NCBI GenBank assembly: GCA_035711845.1 | Contig: DASTBU010000034.1 | Coordinates: forward strand, 1 to 10,154 | Length of the DNA stretch: 10,154 bases | Source: DASTBU01 sp035711845 | Lineage (GTDB): Bacteria > Acidobacteriota > Vicinamibacteria > Vicinamibacterales > 2-12-FULL-66-21 | Reading direction: 5' to 3' | Part shown: piece after piece, positions 8,701 to 10,154 of the stretch | Layout of the letters: the number at the start of each line of letters is the position of its first letter | Position numbering within the stretch: position 1 is the stretch's first letter | Notes under the pieces: generated by a model | The model's input: only the letters and a program-made list of their open reading frames with translations | The model's database searches: none | What the model was told of the DNA's origin: nothing | Made by a program: the position numbers and the translations under genes

Positions 8701-8827
8701 AGGCGGCCATGGTTTGCGCGCCTGCCGGCGTGCACACGAGTGCCAGGAGCACCACGACTTCCAGCGCTCGCCGTATCCGCTGACCCCCCGCCCGGTCCGA
8801 CACCACTCCCGAAGGTCGTAGAAACAC
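5777..8827 (-). CDS. Oar-like TonB-dependent outer-membrane receptor with carboxypeptidase-regulatory domain
   Basis: The 1016-residue protein has a signal peptide (hydrophobic core 21-32, cleavage likely after PAGA-Q). A carboxypeptidase-regulatory beta-sandwich follows (about 42-122, including GATITVQDQSTGF, TDSQGRYHVEAIPAGTYDV). A plug domain covers about 125-265 (IPLNGRHFTDLGLL at 159-172, then AINTAGNREEAVGFLVNGV and SGAIVNIVTRSGT). The remainder is a large beta-barrel ending in QIQLVARLSF. The terminal Phe is the usual outer-membrane-protein signal for barrel assembly. Barrel landmarks include GGSAGGPIWRGRTFFYASYE and DFDARHRFVLTAMYALPF. The family imports or binds large or scarce substrates using TonB energy; the substrate cannot be read from sequence. 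No clear TonB box was recognised, as is common in this group. The start is GTG (8827) with no good Shine-Dalgarno; codons 8-9 (GTG GTG) are alternatives. The kinase gene begins one base after its TGA, so both are almost certainly co-translated. Confidence 0.92.
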   Translation of the reverse strand: MFLRPSGVVSDRAGGQRIRRALEVVVLLALVCTPAGAQTMAAFRGRALDASGAVITGATITVQDQSTGFVRAVATDSQGRYHVEAIPAGTYDVIAGATGFRTEIVEQLTFEVGRTVVRDFRLVLGNASETVVVRADVPLVDRASSTVGHVVTEQAVQGIPLNGRHFTDLGLLVAGSVAPSQTGFSSRPIRGIGALAINTAGNREEAVGFLVNGVTSNNLTFGSLIFEPPLASILEFKVDNSTFAPEYGHVSGAIVNIVTRSGTDQFRGEAFEFFRNDALDARNFFEFTTEDPNPFERNQFGGSAGGPIWRGRTFFYASYEGFRQEQGVDLNSLVLSDEQRASATDPAVQKLMPLIPRANFFDADGTPRFIGSAPAIVNRDRWTADVQHIIGKNDRFHGFYGSSQAESLEPGSQGNSIPGFGQLSRPFTSQLTITETHIFGSTLLNEARFGRSRLRGGTYPATQLNPVNFGIVDGVTHSIGLPQIIVAGGLNFGGPGTLPQGRFDTSYVFADTITRVSGRHSLKLGGEYRHFINDNFVEGTGIFNFPNVAAFLAGRANAFTITLGERRSVIDQRAMALFAQDRITVRHDFTLELGMRYEWHVTPTEREDRFVVFDAASGSLLRVGVDVDRIYRQNNRNVEPRVGVAWDASGDGRTVVRAAYARAVDQPGTTAVRDTASNPPFGVPLTASGSIPFNGAIDTARPAGLAPATTDPEFRNASLQSWDVNVQRQLARDMAATVGYMGSRGSNLRISRNLNQPIDGARPFPVVSPSSPILPGVPLGNITQVESSGFSTYHGAWAAITKRLSGGLQFDASYTWSKSLDTNSLNSSGFAVQDSYDIPNQYGLSDFDARHRFVLTAMYALPFTGHVLARGWHVATIVQSQSGNPVNIVTSNSSLNGLPNTVRPDATGPIEIVGSVNQWFDPSRFVAVDRFGTLGRNVVIGPAFHNTDLSLIRRDRLGRMGLEFRVDVFDVFNHPNFGPPGNVVGSATFGKISRTRLPTGEAGSSRQIQLVARLSF

Positions 8828-8842
8828 AGGGCCTACGGCCGG

Positions 8843-8872
8843 AGTATCCTACGGGGTGAGATCGTAGATCAA
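8843..8872 (-). promoter_or_regulatory. Candidate sigma-70-like promoter of the receptor-kinase operon
   Basis: On the minus strand, TTGATC (8867-8872; 4 of 6 consensus bases) and GATACT (8843-8848; 4 of 6) are 18 bases apart. Transcription would start near 8836, leaving a leader of about 9 bases before the GTG at 8827. That fits the missing Shine-Dalgarno sequence. The -10-to-start gap of 15 bases equals that of the TPR operon candidate. Confidence 0.4.
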
Positions 8873-8883
8873 CCGCAGGCCCG

Positions 8884-8912
8884 TTGCGTAGTGTTCGCCG
8901 GTTTTTACGCAA
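8884..8912. promoter_or_regulatory. Candidate operator: inverted repeat TTGCGTA-N15-TACGCAA
   Basis: TTGCGTA (8884-8890) and its exact inverse TACGCAA (8906-8912) have centres 22 bp apart, about two helical turns, as expected for a dimeric DNA-binding protein. The site lies just upstream of the candidate receptor -35 box, about -48 to -76 from the predicted start. That is a typical activator position. The neighbouring LuxR-type regulator is the obvious candidate ligand, by inference. Confidence 0.35.
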
Positions 8913-8961
8913 TTCGTGCCGATTCTGCATAGCCCCTGGGATGCGGGTACACGTACTGTGG

Positions 8962-8984
8962 AGCTGCGAACCGCGCAGCTGCGC
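8962..8984. promoter_or_regulatory. Overlapping inverted and direct repeats of AGCTGCG
   Basis: AGCTGCG (8962-8968) and CGCAGCT (8974-8980) form a 7-5-7 inverted repeat. The second arm is also part of the perfect 12-bp palindrome GCGCAGCTGCGC (8973-8984), so AGCTGCG recurs at 8977-8983, 15 bp from the first copy. The cluster lies about 50 bases upstream of the response-regulator start. It may be an operator or an RNA hairpin in the leader. Confidence 0.3.
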
Positions 8985-9019
8985 AGGACGTGGCATTCGT
9001 CGCATCCTGAGAGTGGGAC

Positions 9020-9024
9020 AGGGG
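9020..9024 (+). promoter_or_regulatory. Ribosome binding site of the NarL-type regulator
   Basis: AGGGG lies 7 bases before the ATG at 9032 and fixes that start. It contrasts with the two minus-strand operons in the window, which lack such a site. Confidence 0.6.
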
Positions 9025-9031
9025 AAAGACG

Positions 9032-9658
9032 ATGCCCGTGCCGCGCGTACTACTAGCAGACGACCACGCACTCCTTTTGGGCGCGTTCGAGAAGCTGCTG
9101 GCGGAGGATTGTGAAATCGTCGGTCAGGTATCGGACGGGCGAGCCCTTGTGGCCGCCGCTGAGAGCCTGAAACCCGACGTAGTCGTGTTGGACATCTCCA
9201 TGCCGCTACTGAACGGCCTGGAAGCGGGACGTCAGATCAAACAGAAGCAACGAAACGTCAAGCTGGTGTTTGTGACGATGAACGAGGACACGGACCTGGC
9301 TGCCGAAGCGTTCAGAGCAGGCGCGTCGGCGTACGTGCTCAAGCGTTCCGCCGCTTCCGAGCTGACGGCGGCCATACGCGAAGTGATGCAGGGCCGCTCG
9401 TACATTACGCCCCTCATCACGGAGGGTCTGGTCGGATCGTTGATGCAGGTCGACGGGAAACCGGCAACCGAGTTGACGTCGCGACAGCGGGAGGTACTGC
9501 AATTGCTCGCGGAAGGGCGTTCGATGAAGGAGGTCGCCAGCGTGCTGAACCTCACGCCGCGGACGGTTGCCTTTCACAAATACCGGATGATGGAACAGCT
9601 CAAAGTCAAATCGACGGCGGAACTTGTGCAGTATGCCGTGAAACATCACATCGTGTGA
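9032..9658 (+). CDS. NarL/FixJ-family response regulator (receiver plus LuxR-type HTH)
   Basis: The 208-residue protein has a receiver domain (about 4-122) with all key residues. Asp10 and Asp11 form the acidic pair, Asp54 (VVLDISMP) is the phosphoacceptor, Thr82 (FVTM) is the switch residue and Lys104 (YVLK) is the conserved lysine. The C-terminal LuxR-type helix-turn-helix (146-208) reads LTSRQREVLQLLAEGRSMKE and then LNLTPRTVAFHKYRMMEQL, the usual recognition-helix layout. Length is typical of the family. Its partner should be the HisKA_3 kinase at 3886-5775, the kinase class that normally pairs with NarL-type regulators; both genes flank the same divergent promoter region with the receptor. 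The likely target is the receptor-kinase operon and perhaps its own promoter. The ATG is supported by AGGGG at 9020-9024. Function class is very sure; the regulon is inferred. Confidence 0.93.
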   Translation: MPVPRVLLADDHALLLGAFEKLLAEDCEIVGQVSDGRALVAAAESLKPDVVVLDISMPLLNGLEAGRQIKQKQRNVKLVFVTMNEDTDLAAEAFRAGASAYVLKRSAASELTAAIREVMQGRSYITPLITEGLVGSLMQVDGKPATELTSRQREVLQLLAEGRSMKEVASVLNLTPRTVAFHKYRMMEQLKVKSTAELVQYAVKHHIV

Positions 9659-9699
9659 GGCCACGGATTGAAAGTTGACGTGAGTCATGGCGAGAGAAA

Positions 9700-10107
9700 A
9701 TGGAGCCTGGATCGAACGCTGAACCCGCGCGCGTCTTGCTCGTCGACGACAACGAAGGGATGCTGACCAGGGCGGCGGCACTATTGTCGTCTGCCTGCGA
9801 GGTGGTGGGGACGGTCAAAGACGGGCCCTCGGCCCTCATGGCCGCTGACGCGCTGCATCCGGACGTCATCGTTTTGGACATCTCGATGCCCGGGATGAGC
9901 GGTTTCGACGTCGCGCTCCGTTTGCGCGAAGCGCGCTCGACCGCTGCGGTGGTGTTTCTCACCGTGCACGACGATGAGGAGTTCGTGCTCAGGGCCCGCG
10001 CCGTTGGCGGAATCGGGTACGTGGTGAAGCCACGACTCGGCAGCGATCTGATCCGAGCCGTCCGGGATGCCCGCGCAGGCCAACCGTTCGTCTCGAAGAT
10101 GCGTTGA
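9700..10107 (+). CDS. Stand-alone receiver-domain response regulator
   Basis: The 135-residue protein is a receiver domain only. It has the acidic pair Asp16/Asp17, phosphoacceptor Asp60 (VIVLDISMPGMSG), Thr88 (FLTV) and Lys110 (YVVKP), so it should accept phosphate. There is no output domain: the protein stops 25 residues after the lysine, and the 47 bases left in the window show no helix-turn-helix remnant. It resembles the receiver of the preceding regulator (PARVLLVDD..., DVIVLDISMP, SALMAADALHPD), which suggests tandem duplication followed by loss of the output domain. It begins 41 bases after that gene, so the two probably share a transcript. Possible roles are a phosphate sink, a phosphorelay intermediate, or a regulator acting through protein contacts. 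The start ATG has only a weak purine-rich site (GAGAGAAA) upstream. Confidence 0.85.
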   Translation: MEPGSNAEPARVLLVDDNEGMLTRAAALLSSACEVVGTVKDGPSALMAADALHPDVIVLDISMPGMSGFDVALRLREARSTAAVVFLTVHDDEEFVLRARAVGGIGYVVKPRLGSDLIRAVRDARAGQPFVSKMR

Positions 10108-10154
10108 GGCAGACCTGAGTTGACGCCGCCGCCGACCACCATGCCGAAGTCGGT

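Noticed and set aside
7028..8821. Open frame of 597 codons on the + strand opposite the receptor gene
   Set aside because: It mirrors the receptor's N-terminal half, has no domain or signal pattern, and its composition is that of a shadow frame.
9206..10142. Minus-strand frames opposite the two response regulators
   Set aside because: The + strand genes carry complete receiver signatures, and the antisense products lack any coherent motif.
10108..10154. Possible start of another gene at the ATG at 10145-10147 and a CCGAC/GTCGG inverted repeat near the window end
   Set aside because: There is no ribosome binding site before the ATG and too few bases remain to judge a gene. The 5-bp repeat is too short to call a terminator.

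Overview
The window is about 10 kb of GC-rich bacterial DNA. The most likely source is an acidobacterium, perhaps of the Vicinamibacteria type. This is an inference from gene families, not from a marker gene. The clues are a 1016-residue Oar-like TonB-dependent receptor with a carboxypeptidase-regulatory N-terminal domain, a sensor kinase fused to an ABC-type periplasmic binding domain, and a small secreted-protein family common in that phylum. No rRNA, tRNA, CRISPR array or insertion sequence was seen.

Layout. (1) Bases 3-436 (+) hold a broken gene: a family fragment, a one-base frameshift, then an Ig/HYR-like tail. (2) Bases 476-3264 (-) are a two-gene operon. A membrane protein with about six C-terminal TPRs is followed, through a 4-base ATGA overlap, by a membrane-anchored M48 metalloprotease. 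(3) Bases 3320-3721 (+) are a decayed carbon-nitrogen hydrolase (nitrilase superfamily). It lacks its N-terminal part and carries two frame changes. (4) Bases 3886-8827 (-) are a tightly coupled operon. The TonB-dependent receptor comes first, and one base after its stop the sensor histidine kinase begins. (5) Bases 9032-10107 (+), read divergently, encode a NarL/FixJ-type response regulator and then a stand-alone receiver protein.

How the parts may work together. Regions 4 and 5 look like one regulatory island. An outer-membrane receptor brings a ligand into the periplasm, the kinase's binding domain detects it, and phosphate passes to the DNA-binding regulator and possibly the receiver-only protein. 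The shared 204-base divergent region carries a candidate receptor promoter and two inverted repeats. One, TTGCGTA-N15-TACGCAA, lies at about -48 to -76 from the predicted receptor start site, where an activator would be expected. The ligand and the regulatory wiring are inferred.

The M48/TPR operon is probably an envelope-stress or membrane-protein quality-control unit. It sits between two degenerate genes, so its surroundings have been remodelled.
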